Positions 1-7,421 of a stretch of DNA of 10,123 nucleotides are shown here, piece after piece. The stretch is from positions 1 to 10,123 of the forward strand of contig CABUQY010000060.1 in assembly GCA_902493915.1 (NCBI GenBank). Direction: 5' to 3'. The DNA is from an uncultured Collinsella sp. (GTDB lineage: Bacteria > Actinomycetota > Coriobacteriia > Coriobacteriales > Coriobacteriaceae). The number at the start of each line of letters is the position of its first letter. Position 1 is the first letter of the stretch. The position numbers and the translations under genes were made by a program. Under the pieces are notes generated by a model, which did no database searches, was not told the origin of the DNA, and was given only the letters and a program-made list of their open reading frames with translations.

Positions 1-102
1 CGCCGGTACGTCCTTCACGATCTGGTAGCCGTAGGACTCCTCGCCGGAGACGGCCGCGAGCACGCAGGCCTCCAGGAAGCCGCGCTTCATCTGTGCCTCC
101 AT
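1..102 (-). CDS. PadR-family transcriptional regulator, N-terminal fragment
   Basis: This is the first 34 codons of a minus-strand gene that runs off the left edge. The visible protein reads MKRGFLEACVLAAVSG, then EESYGYQIVKDV. That is the typical opening of the PadR winged-helix domain: a first helix with a short hydrophobic core, then the SYGYQI motif that starts the second helix. PadR proteins are dimeric cytoplasmic repressors, often of exporter, envelope or stress genes, and are commonly autoregulated. I start it at 102 because AGGAGGT (115 down to 109) lies six bases upstream of that ATG. A second in-frame ATG at 90 is too far from the Shine-Dalgarno. The C-terminal dimerisation part and any partner gene are outside the window, so the target is unknown. 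The family call is fairly secure despite the short length. Confidence 0.82.
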   Translation of the reverse strand, partial: MEAQMKRGFLEACVLAAVSGEESYGYQIVKDVPA

Positions 103-139
103 CCGCACACCTCCTCTCGTCATATACTATGCTATACAC

Positions 140-168
140 ACTATACGATGCAAGGTATTAGACGTCAA
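140..168 (-). promoter_or_regulatory. Sigma-70-type promoter of the padR gene
   Basis: On the minus strand TTGACG (168-163) is followed after exactly 17 bases by TATAGT (145-140), close to the vegetative consensus. Transcription would start near 133, leaving a leader of about 30 bases before the ATG at 102. The hexamer GTATAG occurs twice, nine bases apart (146-141 and 137-132), followed by AGTATA, so the -10 and start region is rich in repeated TATA-type half-sites. This is a plausible site for autorepression by the PadR product, which is inference. Confidence 0.65.
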
Positions 169-307
169 CTCTCATCGCGAAGATTCTCCGGCCCCTGCGC
201 GCTGCGAACGTGATGTCGCGGGGCGGTTGGCATTATGCATGAAACGTCAAGTAACGCTCTTTTGATCCACTTCCACTCGGCCCCATTCGCCTTGTACAAC
301 GCCCCCT

Positions 308-339
308 TTCAACCTTGGGTTCAAGAGAGCCGCTAGGCT
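308..339 (+). promoter_or_regulatory. Possible MerR-type promoter/operator
   Basis: TTCAAC (308-313) and TAGGCT (334-339) are spaced by 20 bases. The inverted repeat CTTG-GGTT-CAAG lies between them. An overlong 19-20 base spacer holding a dyad is the hallmark of promoters activated by MerR-family proteins. The -35 and -10 elements are poor matches to consensus and no MerR gene or intact target gene is visible here, so this is a weak call. Confidence 0.25.
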
Positions 340-343
340 GGAC

Positions 344-616
344 GTGCCGGACGGTAAAGTCCTGGACGCCATGGTGAACTTCTCCGATGCCATGGGGGTC
401 ATGGGTCTACGCCGATGGAGTCCCACGTACGCGGCAGGGCTCGCCCGTCACCGCTGGTCGCCGGACGGTCCCCACGCCCCGCTCGCCAACGCGCAGGCGA
501 CAGCAGCAGTCCAGCGCTGGCTGGAGACGCCGGAATGCCCAGAAGATGCGTTTCCCATCGCTGCGGCAGAGCTTTTTGCAGGGGTGGCAGTTTTTCTATA
601 TCCCAAGGTCAGATAG
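344..616 (+). other. Unrecognised 90-codon reading frame, possible remnant
   Basis: The frame opens with GTG at 344; an in-frame ATG lies at 371. Neither has a good Shine-Dalgarno. The first 60 or so codons have strongly GC-rich third positions, as real genes here do, and the peptide contains stretches such as KVLDAMVNFSDAMGVMG. The second half becomes biased to Ala, Trp and Pro without clear structure. I recognise no domain. It could be a small gene, the broken start of a lost gene behind the possible MerR-type promoter, or chance in GC-rich DNA. It overlaps an equally plausible minus-strand frame. Confidence 0.18.
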
Positions 617-732
617 GCTTCGGTAGCCACCTTGGAAGCATCGCCAATAGACTCTTCCTTTATACGTTCGGCATAATCGTAGGCGATACCCACAAATTCC
701 AGTCCCGAGCAACAGGAGTACAATTGCTGCAA
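448..732 (-). other. Possible decayed minus-strand coding remnant
   Basis: A minus-strand frame of 94 codons contains a protein-like helical stretch, GIAYDYAERIKEESIGDASK, and then VATEAYLTLGY (about 690-598). Just upstream on the same strand, a different frame encodes a good hydrophobic segment, LATIAAIVLLLLGTGICGY, near 745-690. Together they resemble a small membrane protein split by a frameshift, but there is no Shine-Dalgarno and the upper part would overlap the start of the LuxR-type gene. No family is recognised. Chance is a real alternative. Confidence 0.17.
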
Positions 733-736
733 TTGT
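720..736. promoter_or_regulatory. Perfect 17-bp palindrome before the LuxR-type gene
   Basis: ACAATTGC-T-GCAATTGT is an exact inverted repeat of eight bases with a single central base. It ends 23 bases before the proposed ATG at 760 and about a dozen bases before the Shine-Dalgarno. Its size and symmetry suit a dimeric HTH protein, so it is a candidate operator, perhaps for autoregulation by the LuxR-type protein. A weak -10-like CATAAT lies at 672-677 with no matching -35. Confidence 0.35.
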
Positions 737-759
737 TGCCAGCTGTTGGGAGATGGAAG

Positions 760-1764
760 ATGGACTGCGATGGCTACCCATGCGTTCCCATGCCGTTGAT
801 GTGCACTGCCTTTGTGCCGGGGCAGATTGACGCTGCGGTTGCAGGCATTTCCGACCCCGATTCACGCACCATCGCCACGGCAGAAGCGCTGTACTTTCGC
901 GGACAGGCCGCCCTCGCTGCCAAGACAGCGCGTCCCTATCTTGACGCCACCGATTCCGCACTGCGCTATTCCGCATGCTTTATCTGCGGATACGCCAGTC
1001 TGTCGCTCAACCGTATCGCCGACGCCCGCCGTTGTCTTGCGGGCATCCTCGATACGCCAACTGACGAGGAATCGCCTGCCGTCCATGCCATGCATATCCT
1101 GTTCGCCTCTGCCGCGAGCGTCCTGCTGCACTTGCCTTCCCCGTATTCCGCCGAGGAGTTTTATCCGCTTGCGGCGCATCTGCCCGAAGGCCTGCGCCTG
1201 TTCGCCAGCTACGTGATGGCGCACGCCTTGTATCTGCGCGGCGAATATGGCCGCAGCCTGGGCATGGTGGAAAATGCCCTGATCATGAAACAGGGAAGCT
1301 ATCCCATCTCGGAGCTGTTCCTGCACCTGGCAGCTTCCATGGCATGCATGAGCCTCAAGGACGTCGATGCCGCAAAGGCACACTTCGGAGCTGCTTGGAA
1401 CATTGCGCGCCCCGACGGCCTTATCGAGCTCATTGGCGAGCACCACGGCCTTTTGCAGGGGCTCATCGAGGCGTGCCTAAAATCGCAATACCCCGACGAT
1501 TTCGCACACATCATCGAGATTACGTATCGATTCAGCTACGGCTGGCGGCGCATCCACAACCCCGATTCGGGCGAAGACGTGGCCGACGATTTAACGACCA
1601 CGGAGTTCACCATGGCCATGCTCGCCTGCCGCGGATGGACCAACGCCGAAATCGCACGCCACATGGGAGTATCGCCGGGCACCGTTAAAAACCGCCTATC
1701 AGGAGTGTATGCCAAGCTTGGTATCGGAACTCGCGCCGAGCTGATTGCCCACATGTTGCGCTAG
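760..1764 (+). CDS. LuxR-family HTH transcriptional regulator with TPR-like N-terminus
   Basis: This is a cytoplasmic one-component regulator of 334 residues. The last 57 or so residues (about 278-334) form a LuxR/GerE helix-turn-helix: an LTTTEF opening, GWTNAEIARHMGVSPGTVKN as the two DNA-contacting helices, then VYAKLGIGTRAELI as the dimerisation helix. Residues about 30-260 are Ala/Leu-rich paired helices such as ALYFRGQAALAAKTARPYL and ALYLRGEYGRSLGMVENAL, resembling the TPR sensor part of MalT-type proteins. There is no Walker A or ATPase domain and no receiver domain. I start at 760 because GGGAGA (748-753) precedes that ATG at normal spacing. The frame stays open back to 415, but that extension has no Shine-Dalgarno and poor, Arg/Pro/Ser-rich sequence. 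The surface-protein gene follows on the same strand after 157 bases, which suggests it is the target. Confidence 0.85.
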   Translation: MDCDGYPCVPMPLMCTAFVPGQIDAAVAGISDPDSRTIATAEALYFRGQAALAAKTARPYLDATDSALRYSACFICGYASLSLNRIADARRCLAGILDTPTDEESPAVHAMHILFASAASVLLHLPSPYSAEEFYPLAAHLPEGLRLFASYVMAHALYLRGEYGRSLGMVENALIMKQGSYPISELFLHLAASMACMSLKDVDAAKAHFGAAWNIARPDGLIELIGEHHGLLQGLIEACLKSQYPDDFAHIIEITYRFSYGWRRIHNPDSGEDVADDLTTTEFTMAMLACRGWTNAEIARHMGVSPGTVKNRLSGVYAKLGIGTRAELIAHMLR

Positions 1765-1785
1765 CGGCCAAACTGCCCGGCGTAT

Positions 1786-1815
1786 CGAAAGCGCTTCGGA
1801 GGCCTGACGCTTTCG
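1786..1815. repeat. 8-bp inverted repeat between luxR-type and surface-protein genes
   Basis: CGAAAGCG (1786-1793) and CGCTTTCG (1808-1815) are exact reverse complements around a 14-base loop, starting 22 bases after the LuxR-type stop codon. No T-run follows on either strand, so a rho-independent terminator is unlikely. A leader hairpin or operator controlling the large downstream gene is possible. Confidence 0.4.
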
Positions 1816-1822
1816 CGCACTC

Positions 1823-1885
1823 AAATTGGACATTTTGGCCATCGAACGGCACTACCGCCACGGGGCACCTTCTCGCAAAATTGGA
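1823..1885 (+). repeat. Direct repeat AAATTGGA upstream of the surface-protein gene
   Basis: AAATTGGA occurs at 1823-1830 and again at 1878-1885, both followed by T-rich sequence (CATTTT and TTATTT). The copies are 55 bases apart, close to five helical turns, and the second lies 36 bases before the start codon. No convincing -35/-10 pair is visible in this gap, so activator-dependent transcription through these sites is possible but unproven. Confidence 0.2.
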
Positions 1886-1921
1886 TTATTTCCACCGATA
1901 CCTGCGGGATGGGAGCCAAAG

Positions 1922-4900
1922 ATGCTTGATCGCCGTTCGCTACTTGTTGCCGGAGCGTCCTCGCTGGCGAGCATTATGTTGCCGCGCGTGCCGGGAAGCG
2001 CAAACGCCTTCATATTGCCGTTCGCGCCCACCGAAGCCTATGCCGACGAAAAAGACCCCTTCAGGGTGCTCGTTCTCTCGCGTACCATGTTTGGTGTGGT
2101 CGTGGTCGACGTCGCCAACAAGAATACGCCCATCACGGGTGCCCAGGTCACGCTCACATCGCGCTATGCCGCAGGCAAGCAGCTCACCGCCACGACCGAT
2201 GACGAAGGCACGGCCATCTTTGAGGTCGCGCCGCTTTCGGAAGGCTACGTGGACGAGACAACGCTTCTCGACGCGTACGACTTTAACGGCGGCATCTCCA
2301 TTAGCATGGCGGGCTACCGTGATGTCGAGATTCTCCTTGCGCGTATCCAGGGCGGCACCGCCATAACCGCGCCCACGCGTCCACTTTCCGACGGCGAGCC
2401 GTACTTCCGCCAGTTCACATTCGACGAATGGGACATCCAGTACGCCGATGCCACGTTTATGGCAATGCCGAAGGACGACGCGGCAAACGAGCAGGCCGAT
2501 ACGCATGCCTTTACCGTGCAGGCGCATCTGCCACAGGGTGGACAGGCAACGCTGCACATCAACAAGGTAATGCCCTCCACGAGCAGCTCACCCGAAACCG
2601 TCACGCAGATTGGCCAAGTCAAGGCCAGTGCATCGGGTTCGGATAATCTGGCAACGTTCACGCTTGAAGACACGTTCCTCGATGCAGCTTCGGGCCTTCT
2701 GGAGGAAGGATGCAAGCTGCGCTTTGTCCTCGACTATCAGGGCAAAACCTATACGCTCTCCTCCCCCATGGCCGTTGTCACCGCGCCGGCCGCAAAGGCG
2801 GAATCGGGCTCGACCACTATCGTCCCCACCACCATGGACCAAGAGATTACTCCGTTTGATTTCCCGGCGGCGTTTCCCGGCATCGGCGGCAATAAGTTCA
2901 CGTGCTGGATGCCCTCGTTCCCCATTTTGTTCGATTTCTCGTTTGCCGGATACGTGCTGTTTGGCGGAGGATACAAACCGGTCGGCTACATGAACGATTC
3001 GGGCAATCCGGATCCGGAATACTGGAAGAAATCGCCGCGTGAGTCGGGCGCCAAGCAGGCAAACCGCTACCTCGACGAAATGGAGGGGAAGTGGAATCAG
3101 TACAAGAGTATGAGTGCCGGTTCGGGCACCGATCCAAGAAACACCAAGCTGCTTCGTCACCACTGCACGCTGCTGTTTACGATGGATATCGCCACACAGC
3201 TGTACGGCTCGCTCGCCTACGATTGGGTGGGCAAAACCTGGGGTAACAACAACGACCCCGCATACGGCAATATTAAGGCCCTCTTCCAGGTAAGAACCGA
3301 CCTCAATTGGACCGAGCAGTTTACCCTAGGACCGGTGCCGTTTTTCCTAAACGTCAACCCCTGGGTGCTAGCGAAGCTGGCGCTCGCCGTGGGTGCCCAC
3401 ACGCACGGCAGCGGCGCGGCGTTTTTCAAGAACATTTCGCTCGACTATTCCAACACGTCGGGCTCATTCACTATCCAGATCGGACTTGCCGTCACCTTTG
3501 GCGCCGGCGTTGCAGGCGCCGCTTCGTCTGCCGTGCGTGGCGCCGCATCCCTCACCCTGTTCATTGGGTACGAGAAGGCGGACGGGCACCAGCTTCCGCG
3601 GCTGCGCGTGGGTGCAGACGTCGATGTCGATGTGATACTCCAGTTCGTAATGTTCAAGTGGACCACCAAGGCTTGGTCGGGGTCGTGGCCCACGCTCCTC
3701 GATTCATGGAATATGTCGGTGAACAATGGCAACCAGTATGTGCTCCAGCGCTCTGAGCTCGCATTGGGTGGAGATATGCCTTACACGTTGGATGCCCGCT
3801 TCGGCACGCCCAGCAACATCGAGGCGGGCGGCGTGCCGCAATTCATCGCATCGGCCACCATCGTCACCAACGCCGAGCTGCTCGCACGCGCCGAGGTTAA
3901 GGCCACCGCAAGGAATGTCGCGCCTACCGTACGCGATTGGGACCGGTCGGTCACGCGCATTGAGCTCGAGGCGGATGCAGAAAGCGACGACACGGGACAG
4001 ATCGAGCATTTCGTCCACGCACTGATAGAGAACGACGAAAACGCCGCGCCAATGTATGAGTACACCTATATCGGTCAGGCAACAAACGCCGTTGCGGACC
4101 CCAACGCCAATTCTGCCGGCGTGTCGGAGGACGAGCGTGGCGGCATCAAGCCCTCGAGCGACAACGTGCTGTTTTCCGGCGTGCTCAGCGAAGCCCACAT
4201 AAAGCTGGCAATGATTGCCGACGTAGAATGCCTGTTCCGTATCGCCTCGGTGCGCTACGGCGAGAATGGTCGTTCGCGCCTGGTGGTGCATACAAAGACG
4301 AACGGCACGTGGTCCGCCCCCACGCCCGTGGACTTCCCCCTTGGGTTTGGCGAGGGCGACGTGGAGCGCACCGGCATATTCGATTACGACTTCGACGTGG
4401 TGGAATATACGGACGGAAGAGGAAACCAGGACGCCTACGTGCTGCTGGTCTCGGGCGAGCGCCCCGCCGGTGACAACACCCTTTTCGATACGGCGAGCAC
4501 ATCCGGCATACTGTCCGTTGTGCGCCTGCGCATAAGCAACGACGGAGTTCGCGTGATATCGCACACTTCGTGGCGCAGCATCTCGCACGGCCGCCTTCAG
4601 GAGGATGGCTACCATTGCCTGCAGTGCCCGCGCATCACGGTGGGCAAGACGCTGGTCGACGGGCGCCTGTCGGGCGCTTACCTCCACCGCCGCGGAACCA
4701 CCGCAGAAAAGGCACTCGGCAGCGAGGCCGAGGTTGCGCTGGAGTGCTTTACCCTGTGGTCGGACGTTTCGGGCGACAGTCTCACGTTCCGTCAGGTCCT
4801 CCGCTTTCCGCAGGCACCGTCGAGCATCGAGCTCGGCGCACCTGAGAATATCAACGGCAAAATGGTGGTGCCCGTTGCATACGAGACTGCAGGCGGTTGC

Positions 4901-6289
4901 GGCTGTGCATCGTACGCCGTGATCGGCCAGTCCATTGCGGGCTGGGGCGTTATGTCGCCAGATGCCACAGTACCCCGTGCGGTGCCGTGGCCACAACATT
5001 CGGGCTTTTTGGCAACCGTCAACGAGCAACTGCAGCATATTACTTGGGCACGAGGCGCATCGGCATTTGCAACGCAGCCCGTGGGCGCCGCAGGCTGTGG
5101 CCCGGCATCGTTTAGCGTAAGCAACAACGGCAGGTGCGTGCTCTATGTAGAGAACACCGATGGCAAGGTGGGACAAACCTACGACGAAGAAGGTAACCCG
5201 GTAGCAGTGATGGGCAAGCACTTCCGCATCTTCGCCAGCGCCTTGGCAGGCGATCTGTTCACGGAGCCGTTTGTGATGTGCGAGCTGGACCATCCCGTCG
5301 ATCAGATAACGACATTTTTGACGTCGGGAGGCATGCTCTCCGCGCTCGCCACGCACATTGTGAGCGCGGAGAAGAGCGAGGCAGAGTTGCACGGCATCGA
5401 AGTGCCCTTGGTGGCGTGTGCCACTCCGACGGGCGCGGTCGCTACCTCGGGCGCGGTGGTGCCCGGAGCAGCAGGCGAATCCTTCATGGTCACGGTGCGA
5501 AACGACGGCAACACTTTGCTGACCGCCGGCACGATCGATCTGTACCGAGAGGGCTCCAGCCAGCCGTTCTCCAGCGCATCCATCGGATTCGGAATAAACG
5601 CACGCATGGCATCGATCTACGATCCAGAGCTTGCCGAGGACGCTTCGGCCAACGACATGGCGCATGTGAAGTACGCGCTCGAGACGCTGGGCACACGTTT
5701 TGCAACGCACCCGCTGGTAGCCGACAACGGCAACGCCGTGCTGGCACCAGGCTGCACGGCACAGTTCCGCATGAGCTTCGCCATCCCCGAGAGTTGGAGC
5801 GACGAAGTGGGCAAACGCGTAACGCTGTATGCGAAGGCGCGTGATCTGGTGGCGCTCGATCCCGTGACGCTCGAGGAAATTCGATCGGGCGCAAACTCGG
5901 CGCTGGGTGCCGTACTGCACGAGCTTCATGTGCCCGACGCGACATGCGAGCGCTCAGAAGTTCAGGTCGGCGTATGCGGCAGCGCGGATACGACAGGACT
6001 TCACGACGCCCCAATGACAGCAGACGGCGATGGCGGCTCGAGCGGCGGCGGTACTGACGAGGGCGGCGGCTCCGGCGGAAGCGGCTCCGGCAGTGGCAAG
6101 GGCCACGGCAATGACAAGCGCTCCGGAAAAGCGGGCGCGCTTGCGGGCACGGGCGATGTCAACGCTCCCTTTACGGCAGCCGCTGCAGCACTCGCCGCGG
6201 CAGGCGCCGGCCTTATCGCCTACAGCGCCCGCCGCACGGCGCTCGAAAAAGACACCGCCGATGAGGTCAATTCTGATAAGCCTCACTAG
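1922..6289 (+). CDS. Large Tat-type exported, LAXTG-anchored cell-surface protein
   Basis: The protein has 1455 residues and is predicted to be exported and attached to the wall. The N-terminus MLDRRSLLVAGASSLASIML carries a twin-arginine pair before a hydrophobic stretch, with AxA-type cleavage options after A29 (SANA) or A41 (EAYA). Residues about 66-100 resemble a small carboxypeptidase-regulatory or CNA-like beta domain. Residues about 465-580 are Gly/Ala-rich alternating beta strands. Residues about 760-1115 look like irregular beta-propeller or repeat sheets. Residues about 1180-1310 resemble a CARDB-like beta sandwich (FMVTVRNDGNTLL). Then come a Gly/Ser linker (about 1367-1403), LAGTGD (1407-1412), a hydrophobic helix and RR, a complete sorting signal. 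LAXTG motifs suit class E sortases of high-GC Gram-positives. The start is set by GGGAG (1911-1915), six bases upstream; an upstream TTG at 1826 has no support. No catalytic domain is recognised. Ligand or adhesion function is unknown. Confidence 0.85.
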   Translation: MLDRRSLLVAGASSLASIMLPRVPGSANAFILPFAPTEAYADEKDPFRVLVLSRTMFGVVVVDVANKNTPITGAQVTLTSRYAAGKQLTATTDDEGTAIFEVAPLSEGYVDETTLLDAYDFNGGISISMAGYRDVEILLARIQGGTAITAPTRPLSDGEPYFRQFTFDEWDIQYADATFMAMPKDDAANEQADTHAFTVQAHLPQGGQATLHINKVMPSTSSSPETVTQIGQVKASASGSDNLATFTLEDTFLDAASGLLEEGCKLRFVLDYQGKTYTLSSPMAVVTAPAAKAESGSTTIVPTTMDQEITPFDFPAAFPGIGGNKFTCWMPSFPILFDFSFAGYVLFGGGYKPVGYMNDSGNPDPEYWKKSPRESGAKQANRYLDEMEGKWNQYKSMSAGSGTDPRNTKLLRHHCTLLFTMDIATQLYGSLAYDWVGKTWGNNNDPAYGNIKALFQVRTDLNWTEQFTLGPVPFFLNVNPWVLAKLALAVGAHTHGSGAAFFKNISLDYSNTSGSFTIQIGLAVTFGAGVAGAASSAVRGAASLTLFIGYEKADGHQLPRLRVGADVDVDVILQFVMFKWTTKAWSGSWPTLLDSWNMSVNNGNQYVLQRSELALGGDMPYTLDARFGTPSNIEAGGVPQFIASATIVTNAELLARAEVKATARNVAPTVRDWDRSVTRIELEADAESDDTGQIEHFVHALIENDENAAPMYEYTYIGQATNAVADPNANSAGVSEDERGGIKPSSDNVLFSGVLSEAHIKLAMIADVECLFRIASVRYGENGRSRLVVHTKTNGTWSAPTPVDFPLGFGEGDVERTGIFDYDFDVVEYTDGRGNQDAYVLLVSGERPAGDNTLFDTASTSGILSVVRLRISNDGVRVISHTSWRSISHGRLQEDGYHCLQCPRITVGKTLVDGRLSGAYLHRRGTTAEKALGSEAEVALECFTLWSDVSGDSLTFRQVLRFPQAPSSIELGAPENINGKMVVPVAYETAGGCGCASYAVIGQSIAGWGVMSPDATVPRAVPWPQHSGFLATVNEQLQHITWARGASAFATQPVGAAGCGPASFSVSNNGRCVLYVENTDGKVGQTYDEEGNPVAVMGKHFRIFASALAGDLFTEPFVMCELDHPVDQITTFLTSGGMLSALATHIVSAEKSEAELHGIEVPLVACATPTGAVATSGAVVPGAAGESFMVTVRNDGNTLLTAGTIDLYREGSSQPFSSASIGFGINARMASIYDPELAEDASANDMAHVKYALETLGTRFATHPLVADNGNAVLAPGCTAQFRMSFAIPESWSDEVGKRVTLYAKARDLVALDPVTLEEIRSGANSALGAVLHELHVPDATCERSEVQVGVCGSADTTGLHDAPMTADGDGGSSGGGTDEGGGSGGSGSGSGKGHGNDKRSGKAGALAGTGDVNAPFTAAAAALAAAGAGLIAYSARRTALEKDTADEVNSDKPH

Positions 6290-6336
6290 CTCTCAGTTAC
6301 CTTTGCGAGAGACGCCGACTCGGCTCATCGAACACC

Positions 6337-6371
6337 AAAAGGGGCTGGCCCCGATAACTCGGAGCCAGCCC
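6337..6371 (-). terminator. Rho-independent terminator of the lipoprotein gene
   Basis: On the minus strand GGGCTGGC (6371-6364), a G-U pair (6363 with 6350), CCGA/TCGG and a GTTA loop make a 13-bp stem, closed by GCCAGCCC and followed by CTTTT (6341-6337). It begins 30 bases after the stop codon of the minus-strand lipoprotein gene. Read on the plus strand the G-U pair becomes a C-A mismatch and there is no T-run, so it is directional and serves the convergent surface-protein gene only weakly if at all. Confidence 0.8.
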
Positions 6372-6401
6372 TGAGTCGCCTGACGTGGGAATCGCAACCC
6401 G

Positions 6402-7421
6402 CTACTTGAGCTTCAATGCCTCCATCATGGGCGCGGCGGCGTCCCAATCGATCTTCCAGCCAATCGACACGCGGACGGTCTCGCCCGTCGCGGGAGCCGT
6501 CGCAAACAGCGTATGGCCGTTGTCGGGACCGGTAAAGCGCAGCCACGTTATGCCGTTGTACTCGACCTGGTCGGTTGTTGTCTCCTTGCCTTCGTAGACC
6601 TGCTCTAGGCTTGCAACCTCTTCCTCCGGCGAGCGCGGGAAGATGCTGATGTTCAGGCGTCCTCCAGTCTCGTCGTGGAAGAAGTTTGCCTTTTCGCGCT
6701 CTTCGTCGGACGAATCCAGCGTGTACCCATCGGCGGCCTCGATGCTGTACGATGCGCAGTCGATGCCCGTTAAATCTGCCTTCTCGCCAGAATCGGCCAC
6801 GCCGCCGGCCGCCTTGAACTCCTTGGTCTCGCATCCCGTGGTGTCAAAGTGCATGGCCTCATGATTCTTGGCGGGGGCATAAGCGTCTACGAACTCGACA
6901 GTGATGGGCCCGTAGTACGCCGTCTTGGGCGCCCAGAAATACACGTACTCAACGGTCTCGCCCGGGCCGATATCTGGCCTCTCGGAAAGGTCGATGCCCT
7001 CGTGCAGCTCATCGGGAGCCTCGCTTGCAACGTAGTCGAGCACGGCCGCCTTGCCGGAAGTAAACAACGGGTCGCCTGCCTCAAGATCGCCCTGGGCAGC
7101 ATGCACGTTAAAGGAACTGAACGTCCTGTTCTTTGTGTTGTTGTTGGTGATCTTGATGTGCAGGTAAAAGCCGTCCTGCAGCTTGGCATCGCCGCGATAG
7201 AACGTACCGTGAGCCACCGACTCATAGGTAATGCCTGCCACCTCGACCGTCTGCGAATCATAGGCCCTGGGCTTTTCCTGCACAGGCGCGCTGCCGCCCG
7301 AACCGCCAGGCGAGCCGCTCGGAGCACTACCGCCACAGCCGGCCACTGTACACGCCAGCACGGCCGAAAGCGTCACGGTGGGAATTCCTAACAGCAGTTT
7401 CTTTGTCATGGGCCTCATCAT
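6402..7421 (-). CDS. Putative lipoprotein with DUF5067/DUF4352-like domain
   Basis: The product is a 339-residue predicted lipoprotein on the outer face of the cytoplasmic membrane. MTKKLLLGIPTVTLSAVLAC is followed by TVAGCGG. The best lipobox is V26-A27-G28-C29; C24 (VLAC) is a weaker alternative. A Gly/Ser/Pro linker follows (about 30-45). Residues about 55-195 have the pattern of beta-sandwich domains of Gram-positive lipoproteins (DUF5067 or DUF4352 type): HIKITNNNTKNRTFSSFNVH, then IGPGETVEYVYFW and ITVEFVD. Residues about 225-339 (YSIEAADGYTLD to WDAAAPMMEALKL) resemble small PsbP/Mog1-like alpha-beta domains, which is inference. I start at 7421, the first of two adjacent ATGs, eight bases after AAAGGAG (7436-7430). 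Upstream in-frame sequence to 7556 is Arg-rich and lacks a Shine-Dalgarno. The gene is monocistronic in this window and has its own terminator. No substrate can be named. Confidence 0.8.
   Translation of the reverse strand: MMRPMTKKLLLGIPTVTLSAVLACTVAGCGGSAPSGSPGGSGGSAPVQEKPRAYDSQTVEVAGITYESVAHGTFYRGDAKLQDGFYLHIKITNNNTKNRTFSSFNVHAAQGDLEAGDPLFTSGKAAVLDYVASEAPDELHEGIDLSERPDIGPGETVEYVYFWAPKTAYYGPITVEFVDAYAPAKNHEAMHFDTTGCETKEFKAAGGVADSGEKADLTGIDCASYSIEAADGYTLDSSDEEREKANFFHDETGGRLNISIFPRSPEEEVASLEQVYEGKETTTDQVEYNGITWLRFTGPDNGHTLFATAPATGETVRVSIGWKIDWDAAAPMMEALKLK

Larger units (their letters stand above)
169..759. other. Long region without a defensible gene
   Basis: About 590 bases between the padR promoter and the LuxR-type gene contain no reading frame with a convincing Shine-Dalgarno, recognisable domain and intact ends. 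What can be seen: a possible MerR-type operator (308-339), a 90-codon plus frame (344-616), an overlapping minus frame that reads like protein over part of its length (about 598-732), and a perfect palindrome (720-736) before the LuxR start. The plus and minus frames share the same wobble positions, so GC-rich third positions do not tell the strands apart. This may be a remnant of a former gene. Confidence 0.5.

Noticed and set aside
415..759. N-terminal extension of the LuxR-type protein
   Set aside because: The frame is open but has no Shine-Dalgarno at 415 and reads as Arg/Pro/Ser-rich noise; the ATG at 760 has a good ribosome binding site.
1826..1921. TTG start giving 32 extra residues on the surface protein
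   Set aside because: The extension would hide the signal peptide and has no ribosome binding site; ATG at 1922 has GGGAG six bases upstream.
3704..5929. A 741-codon open frame on the minus strand opposite the surface-protein gene
   Set aside because: It lies wholly inside a well supported plus-strand gene, is rich in Arg, His, Cys and Ala without domain signals, and has no start signal. Long antisense frames are expected in GC-rich genes.
6315..6323. CCGACTCGG, identical to the central node of the ATPase operator
   Set aside because: No ACTCGG or CCGAGT partner lies at the required six-base spacing, so this is probably a chance match.
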